Shown here in pieces: positions 16,307 through 25,466 of a stretch of 64,000 nt of DNA. Positions within the stretch are counted from its first letter, which is position 1, and each line of letters opens with the position of its first letter. The notes under the pieces were generated by a model. It saw only the letters and a list, made by a program, of their open reading frames with translations, did not search any database and was not told the DNA's origin. This DNA comes from Streptosporangium pseudovulgare. GTDB taxonomy: Bacteria; Actinomycetota; Actinomycetes; Streptosporangiales; Streptosporangiaceae. The stretch is taken from NCBI RefSeq assembly GCF_014648055.1, contig NZ_BMQJ01000016.1, positions 124,001-188,000 on the forward strand, in the 5' to 3' direction. The translations under genes and the position numbers were made by a program.

Positions 16307-17934
16307 TTCGTGGGGGCCTCGTTCAGGGTGTGGAGCAGCACTTCACCATCCACCACGGTCGCCAGTACCGGGTTCATGGCCTGCTGCTCGGGGGACAGGG
16401 CCAGGGGATTGTCGGCGAAGACGGTCAGGTCGGCGAGATAGCCGGGGGCGATGCGGCCCAGACGGTGCTGGGCACCGGCCGCGAACGCGGTGGCTCGCGT
16501 CATTCCCGCGTAGGCTTCACGGGCCGTGATGCGCTGATCGGGTTGGACCGGCGTCGCCGCGGGGGCGTCAACGGGACGTCGCAGCTGGGCGTCGGCCAGC
16601 GCGACCCGGGGGTCGCCGAGACCGATGGGCCAGTCCGACCCGAGCGCGACCACGGCTCCATGGTCGATCAGATCCCTGGTACGCCATCCGTGAGCGACCC
16701 GTTCCGGTCCGATGCGGTGTGACCAGTTGTCGCTCTGGTCGGGGTTCGTCATCCGTGTCCCGTGGACGGGTTGGAGGCTCGCCACGACGCCGAGCGCGGC
16801 GAAACGGTCCAGCAGGTCGTCGGGGATGGACTCGATGTGTTCGATCCGGTGCGGGCCGGCCTCTGGACGGCCGACCTCCTCGATCACGTCGAGCGCGAAG
16901 CGGACCGCCTGGTCGCCGATCGCGTGGGTGGCGGTCGGGATTCCGCGCTCCGTGAAGAAGCGAACGGCGTCTCGGTATGCTCCGACGTCCTTCCACAGAG
17001 GCTTCTGGTTCTGCCCGAAGACGTCGGGGTGCTCGAACCAGGCTGATCCGTTGTCCGCGGTGCCGTCCAGCATGAACTTCACGCCCTCGACAGACCAGCG
17101 TCGCCCGGCCAGTGATTGTTGCGCCGCGATCGTCTCCCACACGCCGCGACCGGAGTCGGCGGGGACCAGCGGTGAACACCGCACCCGTACCGGCAGCTCA
17201 CCGGTGGCCTCGATCTCCCGGTAGACCGCCTCGGACGGGTCGGTGAAGTCCAGGGCGTGCAGGCCGGTCAGACCGGTCGCGGCCAGCAGGCGCAGCTGAT
17301 GCGCGACGTAGCCGGCCGCGGTGACGACCGGGATGTCCGGATAGTGATCGAGGACGAGGGCCATCGCCTGCAGTTCGACGATGAAGCCGGCGGGTTTCCC
17401 GTCTGCGCCGACGACGACCTGTGACGCGTCGTCGAAGGTCTCATTTCCGGTGAGTCCGATCCCGTCCACGACGGCCGGGCTGACGACCAGGGCATGAGCG
17501 TCGCGGGTCATCAGTGAGATCAGGGCGCCCGGGAAACGCTCCTCGAACACCGCGCCGGTGGGATCACCGCCGAATACGTTGATGTCGAGATTGAATCCGG
17601 TGATCCATGCTCCTTCCGGGAGCCGGTGAAGTCGTTGCTCGATCACGGCGCACGCCTCGTCGAGCGTCCGGGCGCTCCCGAGATCCAGGCCGCCTCCGAT
17701 CTCGATCGATCCCCACACAGGGTGGGCGTGGGCGTCGGTCAGCCCCGGGGTGATCGTCGCACCGGGGAACTCATGGAGCACGGTGTCGTGCCCGTGAAGG
17801 TGGTCGAGGATCTCGTCGCCGCCGACGGCGATGATCGTGCCGTCCTTGATGGCCAGGGCGTGGGCCGCGCCCGGTTCGCAGGTGTCGTCGAAGTTCTCGA
17901 TCCCCGCGGCGCGGAGGATGTGATCGGCGATCAT
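16303..17934 (-). CDS. Amidohydrolase family 3 (YtcJ-like metal-dependent hydrolase)
   Basis: The 543-residue protein has the amidohydrolase-3 fold. The metal-binding HxH is in TDAHAHPVWG, with EGVKFMLDGTADNG, TATHAIGDQA and RIEHIESI in the barrel. SDWPIG supplies the final Asp, and the C-terminal composite sheet includes GYLADLTVFADNP. Members act on N-acyl or formamide-like bonds in deacylation and catabolic pathways. Its start overlaps the permease stop by four bases and its stop overlaps the C45 start by four bases, so it is the middle gene of a tight operon. Confidence 0.9.
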   Translation of the reverse strand: MIADHILRAAGIENFDDTCEPGAAHALAIKDGTIIAVGGDEILDHLHGHDTVLHEFPGATITPGLTDAHAHPVWGSIEIGGGLDLGSARTLDEACAVIEQRLHRLPEGAWITGFNLDINVFGGDPTGAVFEERFPGALISLMTRDAHALVVSPAVVDGIGLTGNETFDDASQVVVGADGKPAGFIVELQAMALVLDHYPDIPVVTAAGYVAHQLRLLAATGLTGLHALDFTDPSEAVYREIEATGELPVRVRCSPLVPADSGRGVWETIAAQQSLAGRRWSVEGVKFMLDGTADNGSAWFEHPDVFGQNQKPLWKDVGAYRDAVRFFTERGIPTATHAIGDQAVRFALDVIEEVGRPEAGPHRIEHIESIPDDLLDRFAALGVVASLQPVHGTRMTNPDQSDNWSHRIGPERVAHGWRTRDLIDHGAVVALGSDWPIGLGDPRVALADAQLRRPVDAPAATPVQPDQRITAREAYAGMTRATAFAAGAQHRLGRIAPGYLADLTVFADNPLALSPEQQAMNPVLATVVDGEVLLHTLNEAPTK

Positions 17935-19376
17935 GCTGCTCCTGTTCCGTTGGCGGGGATCGTCCGCAGTGCCTTCGAAAAAACCCAGTAGAGGAGAGCC
18001 GCCCCCAGGACGCCGACGGGCAGCGCGAGGTTCAGATCGCCCATGCGCGCGGAGATCGGTCCGGACCAGAAGCTGGAGCTCGCGCACAGGGTGGCCGCCA
18101 CGGCGCCCAGTACGGTGGCCAGGGCGCCCGCCCAGTTCACGCCGCCCCGATACCAGAAGGGGCCGGTGCGGCTCTGGTCGTGGAGTGCCACACCGTCGTA
18201 GCGGTTCCGGCGCAGGATGATGTCGGTGGCGTAGACGGCCATGCAGGGGCCGGTGATGACGACGACCAGTTCCAGCATCGTGTTGACGGTGGCGAGGAAG
18301 TCGAAGACCAGGATCGCGAACAGGGTCATGGCGGTGCCGATGACGCCGACGACCAGCACGGCCGGCACACGGGGGAGAGGTACGCCGATCGACTGCATCG
18401 ACAGGCCGGCGCTGTAGGCGGTCATGCCGTTGTTCGCCATGGTGTTCACCACGACGGCGATGACGAAGATCGGCGCGAACCAGGCGGGCATGATGCTCTC
18501 CAGGGCCGCCTGCGGGTCGCTCATGTCCAGGGTCGTCGCGGCGAACGCGCCGATGGAAGTGAACACGATGCTCGGCAGGAACGCGCCGGCGGCGGCCCAC
18601 AGGGTGATGGCCGTGCCGCTTGTGTTCCGTGGCAGGTAGCGGGCGAGGTCCGGGCTGTTGCCGTACGACAGCGGGGTCGACGCGACGATGGTGAATCCCG
18701 AGGCCAGGACCACGAGGTGGGTGAGCCCGGTGAGCGGCTCGGCCGGCGCGTACGACCAGTCGGTGCGGCTGAGCACAAGGGCTGAGATCACGAGGAACAC
18801 GATGGTCAGCAGGACGGTCAGCGCCGTGTACAGGCGGACGATCGTGGCATGCCCGTAGATGGCGATGAGCACTGTGGCGGCGGCGATCACACAGATCACC
18901 ACCGCGTCCAGCGCGGCGGAGTCCGGCAGACCGATCTGCTTGGCCAGTCCGATGCCGGCCACGGACGCCGCCGACCAGTTCAAGGCGAGATACAGTGCCG
19001 AGATCAGCCAGCCGGTGACGGCGATCACGACCTTGTTCCCGAGGACCCCGTACATGGCGCGGGAAACGACCGAGCCGGTGGTGCCCGCGACGGGTCCGCT
19101 GACGGAGATGAATCCCGTGATGATCCACAGCAGGTTGCCGGCGATGATCACCACGACGGACTCGACCAGGGACAGCCCCATGAGGATGAGGGCGGCGCCG
19201 ACGACGAAACTCAGGTAGCTGACATTCGGTGCCGCCCAGATGGCGAAGAGTTCTCGTGGCGATCCATGCCGCTCGCTGTCCGGGACGACATCGATGCCGC
19301 GGGTTTCGATGCGTCCGGCGCGATCGAGGCTTGCGGCTTCGGGGTTCGCGTCGCGGGCGGTGCAGGGCTGAGTCAT
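17931..19376 (-). CDS. NCS1 family (cytosine/purine/allantoin-type) permease
   Basis: The 481-residue membrane protein has about twelve hydrophobic segments. The N-terminal region has the NCS1 feature APNVSYLSFVVGAALILMGL, and a middle helix pair has YGNSPDLARYLP, the family's signature near TM6. These symporters import nucleobases, hydantoins or related N-compounds with Na+ or H+. It is the first gene of the operon with the amidohydrolase and C45 enzyme. The promoter overlaps the palindromic operator shared with the divergent TetR gene. The substrate is inferred to be an amide or N-acyl compound. Confidence 0.88.
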   Translation of the reverse strand: MTQPCTARDANPEAASLDRAGRIETRGIDVVPDSERHGSPRELFAIWAAPNVSYLSFVVGAALILMGLSLVESVVVIIAGNLLWIITGFISVSGPVAGTTGSVVSRAMYGVLGNKVVIAVTGWLISALYLALNWSAASVAGIGLAKQIGLPDSAALDAVVICVIAAATVLIAIYGHATIVRLYTALTVLLTIVFLVISALVLSRTDWSYAPAEPLTGLTHLVVLASGFTIVASTPLSYGNSPDLARYLPRNTSGTAITLWAAAGAFLPSIVFTSIGAFAATTLDMSDPQAALESIMPAWFAPIFVIAVVVNTMANNGMTAYSAGLSMQSIGVPLPRVPAVLVVGVIGTAMTLFAILVFDFLATVNTMLELVVVITGPCMAVYATDIILRRNRYDGVALHDQSRTGPFWYRGGVNWAGALATVLGAVAATLCASSSFWSGPISARMGDLNLALPVGVLGAALLYWVFSKALRTIPANGTGAA

Positions 19377-19472
19377 CAGGTACTTCCTTCAACGAAGCGA
19401 GACGATGGAGTCCTCGCCGCCTTCCGCGTACGAGTGGATGAGCCGCTATGACCACAGCCTGTTGGTGCTGAC

Positions 19473-19489
19473 GCCAATAGACTATTGGC
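19473..19489. promoter_or_regulatory. TetR operator, perfect 17-bp palindrome
   Basis: GCCAATAG and CTATTGGC surround a single A. A degenerate second site, GCCAATTCAATAG, follows at 19491-19503. The palindrome lies 24 bases upstream of the tetR ATG and about 97 bases upstream of the permease start, in position to block both promoters. Confidence 0.8.
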
Positions 19490-19513
19490 TGCCAATTCAA
19501 TAGTGTGATCTAT

Positions 19514-20158
19514 ATGACGTCAAGCCCTCGCGCTCCTCGCACTCGCAAGGACCCCGTCCAACGTCGAACGGAGATTCTTCAGACCGCGGGACGCCTCGCC
19601 CTGGAGCACGGCCTGGAACGTGTGACGATGAAGTCCGTGGCGGACGCGCTCGGCGTGAGACCCGGACTGATCAGCCACTACTTCGCGACCATCGACGTGC
19701 TCCTCTGCGAGGCGTTCGAGAGCGCGGCCTCGCAAGAACGTGAGGCGTTGCTGCCGCCCGCAGAGCGGGATCTGGAACCGCGGGAACAACTCGCCCGGTT
19801 CCTGCAACGCATCAACGACCCCCAGTTCCTCAACCTCGGGCGGCTCTGGCTCAACGCGCGGCACCTCTCCCGGTACCGCCCCAGGTTGCGGCAGATCGTC
19901 GCCGAGCAGGAGACCATCACCCGCGATGCCCTGACCGCCGTGATCAGAGAGGGCGTGCGTACCGGCGATTTCATCACCGATGATCCCGAGAGCGCGTGCG
20001 TGGTGATTCTCGTCGTGATCGACGGACTCGACTCGTACTCGAACGATGATTCGGCCCCGCACCCGGCGACCGTGGATCTGGTGTTCACCATCGCGGAGCG
20101 GGAACTCGGATTGCCGCAAGGAGGTCTTCGCGGCAGCACGAGGATGCAGGAGCATTGA
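19514..20158 (+). CDS. TetR family regulator of the permease/amidohydrolase operon
   Basis: The 214-residue protein has a TetR HTH (MKSVADALGVRPGLISHYFA, with H-Y-F closing the HTH) and a C-terminal all-helical ligand domain. A GTG at 19505 is also in frame. I prefer the ATG at 19514 because a TAGTGT -10-like box ends seven bases before it and there is no Shine-Dalgarno, which suggests a leaderless transcript. It is divergent from the catabolic operon with the 17-bp operator between them, so repression relieved by the imported substrate is the simplest model. Confidence 0.9.
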   Translation: MTSSPRAPRTRKDPVQRRTEILQTAGRLALEHGLERVTMKSVADALGVRPGLISHYFATIDVLLCEAFESAASQEREALLPPAERDLEPREQLARFLQRINDPQFLNLGRLWLNARHLSRYRPRLRQIVAEQETITRDALTAVIREGVRTGDFITDDPESACVVILVVIDGLDSYSNDDSAPHPATVDLVFTIAERELGLPQGGLRGSTRMQEH

Positions 20159-20213
20159 GCTGACAGGTGCCTGATCGGGGCTGTCGTTGGGTGGCCGCCC
20201 TCCTCATCCGAGT

Positions 20214-21053
20214 TCAAAGACGTGTTGCAACGCGGATCAGGTCGGCAACGGCACGAAGGCGGCTGTGCGGCGGCCAGGCGATCACCGTTGTCACGGGCGG
20301 AGCGTCCAGGACCGGCACTGCGGCGAGGTCCCGGCGCAGGTCGGCGCCGGCCGACTCGGGAATGACCGCGGTGGTACGGCCGAGCGCGATCAGCTGGAAG
20401 AGCTGTGTCAGGTTCCGTACCTCTGCGCCCGGCCCTTCTGGATAGCTGCCGCCGGGACCGGGCCAGCGGGCCATCGGGAGCTTCGGCAGTGCGGTGACGT
20501 CGGCCATCCGGACCTCGGAGCGGCCGGCGAGCGGGTGTGAGGCCGGCAGGACCGCGACTTGTCCCTCGGTGTACAGGGTTTCGGTGTCGAGCCCGGCTGC
20601 TGAGTCGAAGGGCAGGTGTAGCAGAGCCACGTCGGCTTGCCCGTCCTGCAGCAGCCGCTGGTGCTGGTGTGCCTCGCAGAGCAGCAGCTCGACGGTGGCT
20701 GCGCCGGGTTCCGCGGCGTAGGCGTCGAGCAGTTTCGTCAGCAGCTCGCCGGCGGTGCCGGATTTGACGGCGAGGACGAGACTGGGGCGTGCTGCCGCGG
20801 CCCGTTGGGTACGCCGCTCAGCTGCGGTCACCGCGCTGAGGATCGCGCGCCCTTCGGCCAGCAGTACGCATCCGGCCTCGGTGAGCGTGACCTTGCGGCT
20901 GTTGCGTTCCAGCAGTGCGGTTCCGAGCCGCCGTTCGAGCTGGACGATCGTGCGGGACAGGGGCGGCTGGGCTATCCCGAGGCGCTGGGCAGCCTTGCCG
21001 AAGTGCAGCTCCTCGGCGACGGCGACGAAGTACCGCAGCTCGCGTATTTCCAT
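20214..21053 (-). CDS. LysR family transcriptional regulator
   Basis: The 279-residue protein begins MEIRELRYFVAVAEELHFGKAA, the LysR HTH signature, followed by PPLSRTIVQLERRLGTALL. The effector domain starts near residue 90. It is divergent from an SDR gene across 105 bases that include an ATCGATATCG/TATCG stretch typical in style of LysR boxes. It probably activates or represses that SDR. Confidence 0.92.
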   Translation of the reverse strand: MEIRELRYFVAVAEELHFGKAAQRLGIAQPPLSRTIVQLERRLGTALLERNSRKVTLTEAGCVLLAEGRAILSAVTAAERRTQRAAAARPSLVLAVKSGTAGELLTKLLDAYAAEPGAATVELLLCEAHQHQRLLQDGQADVALLHLPFDSAAGLDTETLYTEGQVAVLPASHPLAGRSEVRMADVTALPKLPMARWPGPGGSYPEGPGAEVRNLTQLFQLIALGRTTAVIPESAGADLRRDLAAVPVLDAPPVTTVIAWPPHSRLRAVADLIRVATRL

Positions 21054-21158
21054 GAGCCCAGGCTAATGACGGCAGACGCCGGATCGATATCGCTCGGGTA
21101 TCGCTGCACTACCGAGGTGGTGTTGGTGCCCGACTGCGGCGCGGGCATGCTCGCTGTC

Positions 21159-21884
21159 ATGAGCGAGAAGGCGATCGCGCTGGTCACTGGCGCGAACAAG
21201 GGAATCGGGTACGAGATCGCGGCCGGGCTGGGTGCGCGGGGCTGGAGTGTCGGTGTCGGCGCCCGGGACGAGCAGCGCCGGGAGGACGCCGTGGCCACGT
21301 TGCGCGCGGCTGGCGCCGACGCGTTCGGCGTACCCCTGGACGTGACCGACGGCGGGAGCGTGACCGCCGCGGTCCGACTGATCGAGGAGCGGGCAGGACG
21401 GCTCGACGTACTGGTCAACAACGCCGGCGTTGCCGGCGGCTGGCCGGAGGAACCCACGACCATCGACCTCGAGACCGTGCGGCGACTGGTGGAGACCAAC
21501 GTCATCGGCGTCATCAGGGTCACCAACGCGATGCTGCCGCTGCTGCGCCGCTCGAAGCACCCGCGGATCGTCAACCAGTCCAGCCACGTCGGCTCCCTGA
21601 CACTGCAGACCGCGCCCGGCGTCGACCTCGGGGGGATCAGCGGGGCCTACGCGCCGACGAAAACCTACCTCAACGCCGTCACCGTCCAGTACGCCAAGGA
21701 GCTGAGCGGCACCAACATCCTGATCAACAACGCCTGCCCCGGCTACGTGGCCACCGACCTCAACGGATTCAGCGGAACCCAGACCCCTGAGCAGGGCGCG
21801 GCGATCGCCATCCGGCTGGCGACCCTGCCGGACGACGGCCCGACCGGCCGGCTGTTCGACGAGAACGGGGTCGTACCCTGGTGA
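21159..21884 (+). CDS. Short-chain dehydrogenase/reductase
   Basis: The 241-residue classical SDR has TGANKGIG at the N-terminus, PLDVTD, NNAGVAGG, a Ser in NQSSHVGSL and the catalytic pair in YAPTKTYLNAV. It ends with LFDENGVVPW. It resembles plant-like carbonyl reductase/SDR proteins often found in actinomycetes. The ATG at 21159 precedes the conserved cofactor strand. It is divergently paired with the LysR gene; the substrate is unknown. Confidence 0.92.
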   Translation: MSEKAIALVTGANKGIGYEIAAGLGARGWSVGVGARDEQRREDAVATLRAAGADAFGVPLDVTDGGSVTAAVRLIEERAGRLDVLVNNAGVAGGWPEEPTTIDLETVRRLVETNVIGVIRVTNAMLPLLRRSKHPRIVNQSSHVGSLTLQTAPGVDLGGISGAYAPTKTYLNAVTVQYAKELSGTNILINNACPGYVATDLNGFSGTQTPEQGAAIAIRLATLPDDGPTGRLFDENGVVPW

Positions 21885-21944
21885 CCTGACCTTCGGATGC
21901 CTTCCCCGTCGATCAGACCGCGGCCGCCCCTCAGTCCCACGTAC

Positions 21945-22105
21945 ACCCCGTGAAGAGCGTCCCGCCGTAGGCGCCGTCACCCCAGACCAGATGAGCTGCG
22001 GATGCGGCCCCCGCGGCCGGACCGGCATCTCGCGTACGGCATCTCGGTCAGGCTGTCCGGCTGGGGTGACCATCACCATCAACGGCAGGCCGGGCGTGTC
22101 CACGA
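21945..22105 (-). pseudogene. IS5-type DDE transposase remnant (frameshifted)
   Basis: The minus strand reads VDTPGLPLMVMVTPAGQPDR and, after a frame change, LVWGDGAYGGTL. Together these match the middle of IS5/DDE_Tnp_1 transposases (VDTxGLPLxVxVTPA ... VWADxGYxG), including the second catalytic Asp. Neither end nor terminal repeat is visible. It sits between the convergent SDR and SBF genes, a gap with nothing else recognisable. Confidence 0.7.
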
Positions 22106-22153
22106 CTTCATTCCAGCCGTCTCAAGAACGGCCTCTGGAGGAGGCAGAGGGCT

Positions 22154-23023
22154 TCAGGGGGTGGGGCCGTTCCGGCGACGGCTCAGCACCGTCGCGATGG
22201 GCAGGGCCGTGGCCAGGCCGCTCAGCAGGACGGCCGCGAGGGCGCCCAGAACGGCCGGCTCGTCATCGAAGGCGATACCGACGGCGGCGAGGGCCGGCCC
22301 GGCGTTGCGCACGGCCGCGACGCCGCCCATGGTGGTGCGGCGTGGCCGTGGCCCGGTGGCCAGTACCGTGCCGAGCACGAAGGCCGCGGCGGCGAGGAGG
22401 GAGCCCGCCAGCAGACTGAGTGAGGCGATCAGCGCGACGATGTCACGCCAGTTGCCCACGAGCATGCCCGCCAGCACCGCGAGGAACGTCACGTTCGACA
22501 CGGTCGCCGCCGCGGGGTGCCACGCTCGTGCCGTGGGCGCCACGTGATGGCGCATGACCAGGCCGACGGCGAACGGAACGAGCTGTAGGACCGCCACGGT
22601 CAGCATCAGCGTGGCGACCTCCAGCGAGACCCCGCCGCCCATGTTCGCCGCGTCGAGCAGGACGTTCACCGTCGGGCCGAAGGTGATGCTGCCGACGGCG
22701 GCCAGCAGGACCTGCGCCGCCGCTCCCGCCGCCACGTCACCGTGCTGCACCATGCCGAGCTTGGCGCCGAACGGCCCGCCGGGTGAGGACGCGATCAGCA
22801 GTAGCGCCACGAACGCCGGCGTGGGCAGGCCGAAGAGCGCTGCGATGCCCCAGCCGAGCAGTGGCAGGGCGACCAGGTTGACCAGGAGCACCAGCGCGAG
22901 CAGCGGGCCGTCGGTGAGGACGGCCCGCAGGTCCGGCCATGTCGTGCCGAGGCCGGCGGCGAACATGGTGGCCGCGATGAAGATGACGGTGACGGCGTTG
23001 AACAACAGGTGCAGGGTGTTCAT
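22154..23023 (-). CDS. Bile acid:sodium symporter (SBF/BASS) family transporter
   Basis: The 289-residue membrane protein has about nine to ten hydrophobic helices. It has the SBF-like LLIASSPGGPFGAKLGMVQHGDVA motif in two parts and an inverted-repeat topology, with a second GGVAAVRNAGPALAAVGIAF helix crossover. The family moves organic anions with sodium. The ATG at 23023 follows GGAGGCG. It stands 35 bases downstream of the Dyp peroxidase operon on the same strand and may be co-transcribed. The substrate is unknown. Confidence 0.85.
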   Translation of the reverse strand: MNTLHLLFNAVTVIFIAATMFAAGLGTTWPDLRAVLTDGPLLALVLLVNLVALPLLGWGIAALFGLPTPAFVALLLIASSPGGPFGAKLGMVQHGDVAAGAAAQVLLAAVGSITFGPTVNVLLDAANMGGGVSLEVATLMLTVAVLQLVPFAVGLVMRHHVAPTARAWHPAAATVSNVTFLAVLAGMLVGNWRDIVALIASLSLLAGSLLAAAAFVLGTVLATGPRPRRTTMGGVAAVRNAGPALAAVGIAFDDEPAVLGALAAVLLSGLATALPIATVLSRRRNGPTP

Positions 23024-23057
23024 CGACGCCTCCGGCCGGCGAGCCTGAGCGGCGTCA

Positions 23058-24398
23058 TCACGCTCGGTCTGTGAGGTCGCCGAGCCAGCGCAGTGCGGTC
23101 AGGCTCGGCATGAAGCCGTATTCGCCGCCACGTGTGACGACGAACCGGGGCAGGCCGCACAGGCGCCGCCGGACGGGACGCCGGGGAATGGTGAAATCGC
23201 CGGAGCCGTCGGTGGAGCCGGTGAGGGGGTCCCTGGCCGGGCCCGCGCCGAAGAAGACGCCGTCGTTCAGCCATTCGGTCTGGACGAACTCGAACTGCCG
23301 CCCGAGGTGGGCGCCGATGAAGGCGAACATCAGCCCCCGGTCCGCGCCGTCGTCGTCCAGGACGCCGTCGGGCAGCGGCGGCCCGTAGACGGTGCCGCGT
23401 CTGATCATGCGGTGCAGCCTCGGGACTCCGGCCACTGCCGCGTCACGAGGGTTGGCCCGGCGGATGTGGCAGCCGCCGGGAGTGGTGAAGCCCGCCGGGT
23501 CGTTCTGCTGGTACAGGAAGGCGTTGCGGCGTGCGGCGTCGGCGCCGAGGTCCGGGTCGTCGTGGAGCGGGCACAGTGCCAGCGGCGCTCCGCTGCGCCA
23601 GCGGCCCATGATCTTCGCGGCCAGCAGTTCCTCGTCCTCCGGGCCGGTGGCGTTGTCCTTGAGGTAGCGCCGGAACAGCGCGACCCGCTGGTGAAGCTTG
23701 CGGAAGGCCACGTAGGTGCCGTTGCGTCCCAGCACGTCGGGTTGCGGTGCCTGGACGCCGCCGAGCTCGTCGGGGTAGCCGAGCACGAACTCGCCCGCCT
23801 TGAGCGGCGCCTCCAACGGGTTGGAACCGGCGATGCCGCTGCCCTGGATGGCGGGATGGCTGACGCCGTCGCGGTAGCCGAAGGGTTCGGTCTCGGTGGG
23901 CAGGGCGTGGCAGTCCTGCCGCCAGATCGCCGTCACGCCCGGCAGGGCCTCGTAGGCCGGGCGGGCGCTGTCGACGGCGGCCTGCAGCCGCGCGCTGTCG
24001 GGCGCGAGCGCCACCAGCAGCACGTGCGCGTCGGGCGTGCCGAGCGGCGGCTCCCAACGGGCCGGACCGCTGTCGCCGGCGTCGCCCAGCGCGGCGGCGC
24101 GCGCGGCCATGCCCTGCCTGAACTCCCACGCGAACGTGTCCAGCGACGCCTGCGGCACGCCGAGGGCCTTGAGGCCCTGGTAGGTGAGCGCGACGCTGAC
24201 CCATGTGTCCCCCAAAGGGCTCATGGAGTCGGCGGCGGAGGTCACCGCCACGCTCAGGCGCCGCATCAGCTCCCGGCCCTGTGCGCGGTCGTCGACCCGG
24301 AACAGGATGTAGGTCGCCGCGTACGGGGTCGGCCGCGGGCTGAGGACTCCGCGTTGGATGTCGTCCAGTTCGAGCGTGGCCGGAGTGTGTTCGTTCAC
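23058..24398 (-). CDS. Dyp-type heme peroxidase
   Basis: The 446-residue protein has the Dyp GxxDG motif in FGYRDGVSHP (catalytic Asp near residue 176) and the proximal heme His in TPGGCHIRRANPRD (near 310). FRKLHQRVALF and FEFVQTEWLNDGVFF are family segments. There is no Tat signal, so it is cytoplasmic or exported with a partner, unlike EfeB-type members. It is the third gene after two uncharacterised proteins, spaced by 26 and 22 bases. Known Dyp enzymes oxidise dyes and phenols with H2O2. Confidence 0.92.
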   Translation of the reverse strand: MNEHTPATLELDDIQRGVLSPRPTPYAATYILFRVDDRAQGRELMRRLSVAVTSAADSMSPLGDTWVSVALTYQGLKALGVPQASLDTFAWEFRQGMAARAAALGDAGDSGPARWEPPLGTPDAHVLLVALAPDSARLQAAVDSARPAYEALPGVTAIWRQDCHALPTETEPFGYRDGVSHPAIQGSGIAGSNPLEAPLKAGEFVLGYPDELGGVQAPQPDVLGRNGTYVAFRKLHQRVALFRRYLKDNATGPEDEELLAAKIMGRWRSGAPLALCPLHDDPDLGADAARRNAFLYQQNDPAGFTTPGGCHIRRANPRDAAVAGVPRLHRMIRRGTVYGPPLPDGVLDDDGADRGLMFAFIGAHLGRQFEFVQTEWLNDGVFFGAGPARDPLTGSTDGSGDFTIPRRPVRRRLCGLPRFVVTRGGEYGFMPSLTALRWLGDLTDRA

Positions 24399-24420
24399 CG
24401 GGTTGCGCCTCCCTGTCGTG

Positions 24421-25440
24421 CTACCTGGCTCTGAGGAGGTTGTTCCAGAAGGCGCGCAGGCTGTCGTCGATGCCGAACAGCGAGCTGAAGATCGTGGAGT
24501 CGGCGAAGATCACATCCCCGGCCCGGTCGCCGCGCGGAGGCAGCCACAGGAACATGTTGAACTCGGTGTTCCCGGCCTCGACGAACGGGTGCGGCGGCCT
24601 GGTCAGGTCGATCGGCTGCCGGCCCAGCACCTGGACGGCTTCCGGGTCGTCGGTGGTGACGGCGTAGTGGGGGAGGTGCATGTGGAAGTTGAAGTGGGAG
24701 ACCCCTTCCAGCCACCCCTTGGCGTCCAGATCCCTGGCGATGGACAGCGGGACGTTCTGCCCCTTTCCCATCACCGCGGGACGCAGCCCGTAACGGTTCT
24801 CCACCGGTAGCCCCAGGCCCGCCATCAGCGACCGGGTGTACCTGCCGAACCGCTGCTGCCGGGGCACCAGCGCGTCGCCGTGATGGTGGTACTCCACGTC
24901 GCGCATCGCCAGGTCGTCCGTCGCGCCGACGTCATGATGCGGCCCCAGGGCCAGGCAGGTCCCTTCGCGGGTGAGGAACGCGCGCACCGCCTCGATCTCC
25001 GCGGCCGTGGCCTCCTGCCCCGTGATCATGTGGTCCAGCCCCCACACGAACAGGGTGTCGGTGTCGGCCAGCACCCGCTCGTCCAGCGGGGTGTGGAACC
25101 CGGCCTGGTCGACGCGCTGGTACACCGGCACCGGATACCCGGTGGCCTCCCGGACGAACTGCTGGAAGGGCAGCCAGCCCCAGAAGAACAGTTCCAGGCC
25201 GCCCGCGATGCCCTGCTGGAAGCGCAGGGGATCCGACCATTGCGGGTCCTCGTAGGCCGGCCACTGTACGCGGCGCACCTCGGTCATCGTGGAGAACCGG
25301 TTGTCCAGCTCGGCTGTGTTCCTGCCTGCTTCGGCCGGGTAGCTCCACGCGACGTAGATGCTCATCCGCCGCCGGCCGGGGGCGTACGGGCGCGGCACGT
25401 GGTTCTGGTTGTAGGTGCGCGCCGTTGCGAACTCACTCAT
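24421..25440 (-). CDS. Uncharacterised protein with GATase-like fold, Dyp operon
   Basis: The 339-residue protein has no family I can name. After an N-terminal region rich in aromatic residues there is a Rossmann/GATase-like stretch, with TDTLFVWGLDHMITGQEATA and EIEAVRAFLTREGTCLALGP, in which a strand-turn-helix precedes a GPHHDVG loop. His-rich patches follow (YHHHGDAL, HFNFHMHLPHY). ATG at 25440. Its place between the 177-residue gene and the peroxidase suggests a role in the same oxidative process, perhaps metal or heme binding through the His clusters. This is inference. Confidence 0.6.
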   Translation of the reverse strand: MSEFATARTYNQNHVPRPYAPGRRRMSIYVAWSYPAEAGRNTAELDNRFSTMTEVRRVQWPAYEDPQWSDPLRFQQGIAGGLELFFWGWLPFQQFVREATGYPVPVYQRVDQAGFHTPLDERVLADTDTLFVWGLDHMITGQEATAAEIEAVRAFLTREGTCLALGPHHDVGATDDLAMRDVEYHHHGDALVPRQQRFGRYTRSLMAGLGLPVENRYGLRPAVMGKGQNVPLSIARDLDAKGWLEGVSHFNFHMHLPHYAVTTDDPEAVQVLGRQPIDLTRPPHPFVEAGNTEFNMFLWLPPRGDRAGDVIFADSTIFSSLFGIDDSLRAFWNNLLRAR

Positions 25441-25466
25441 CTGATCTCCTGCGCTGTCCGAGGGCG

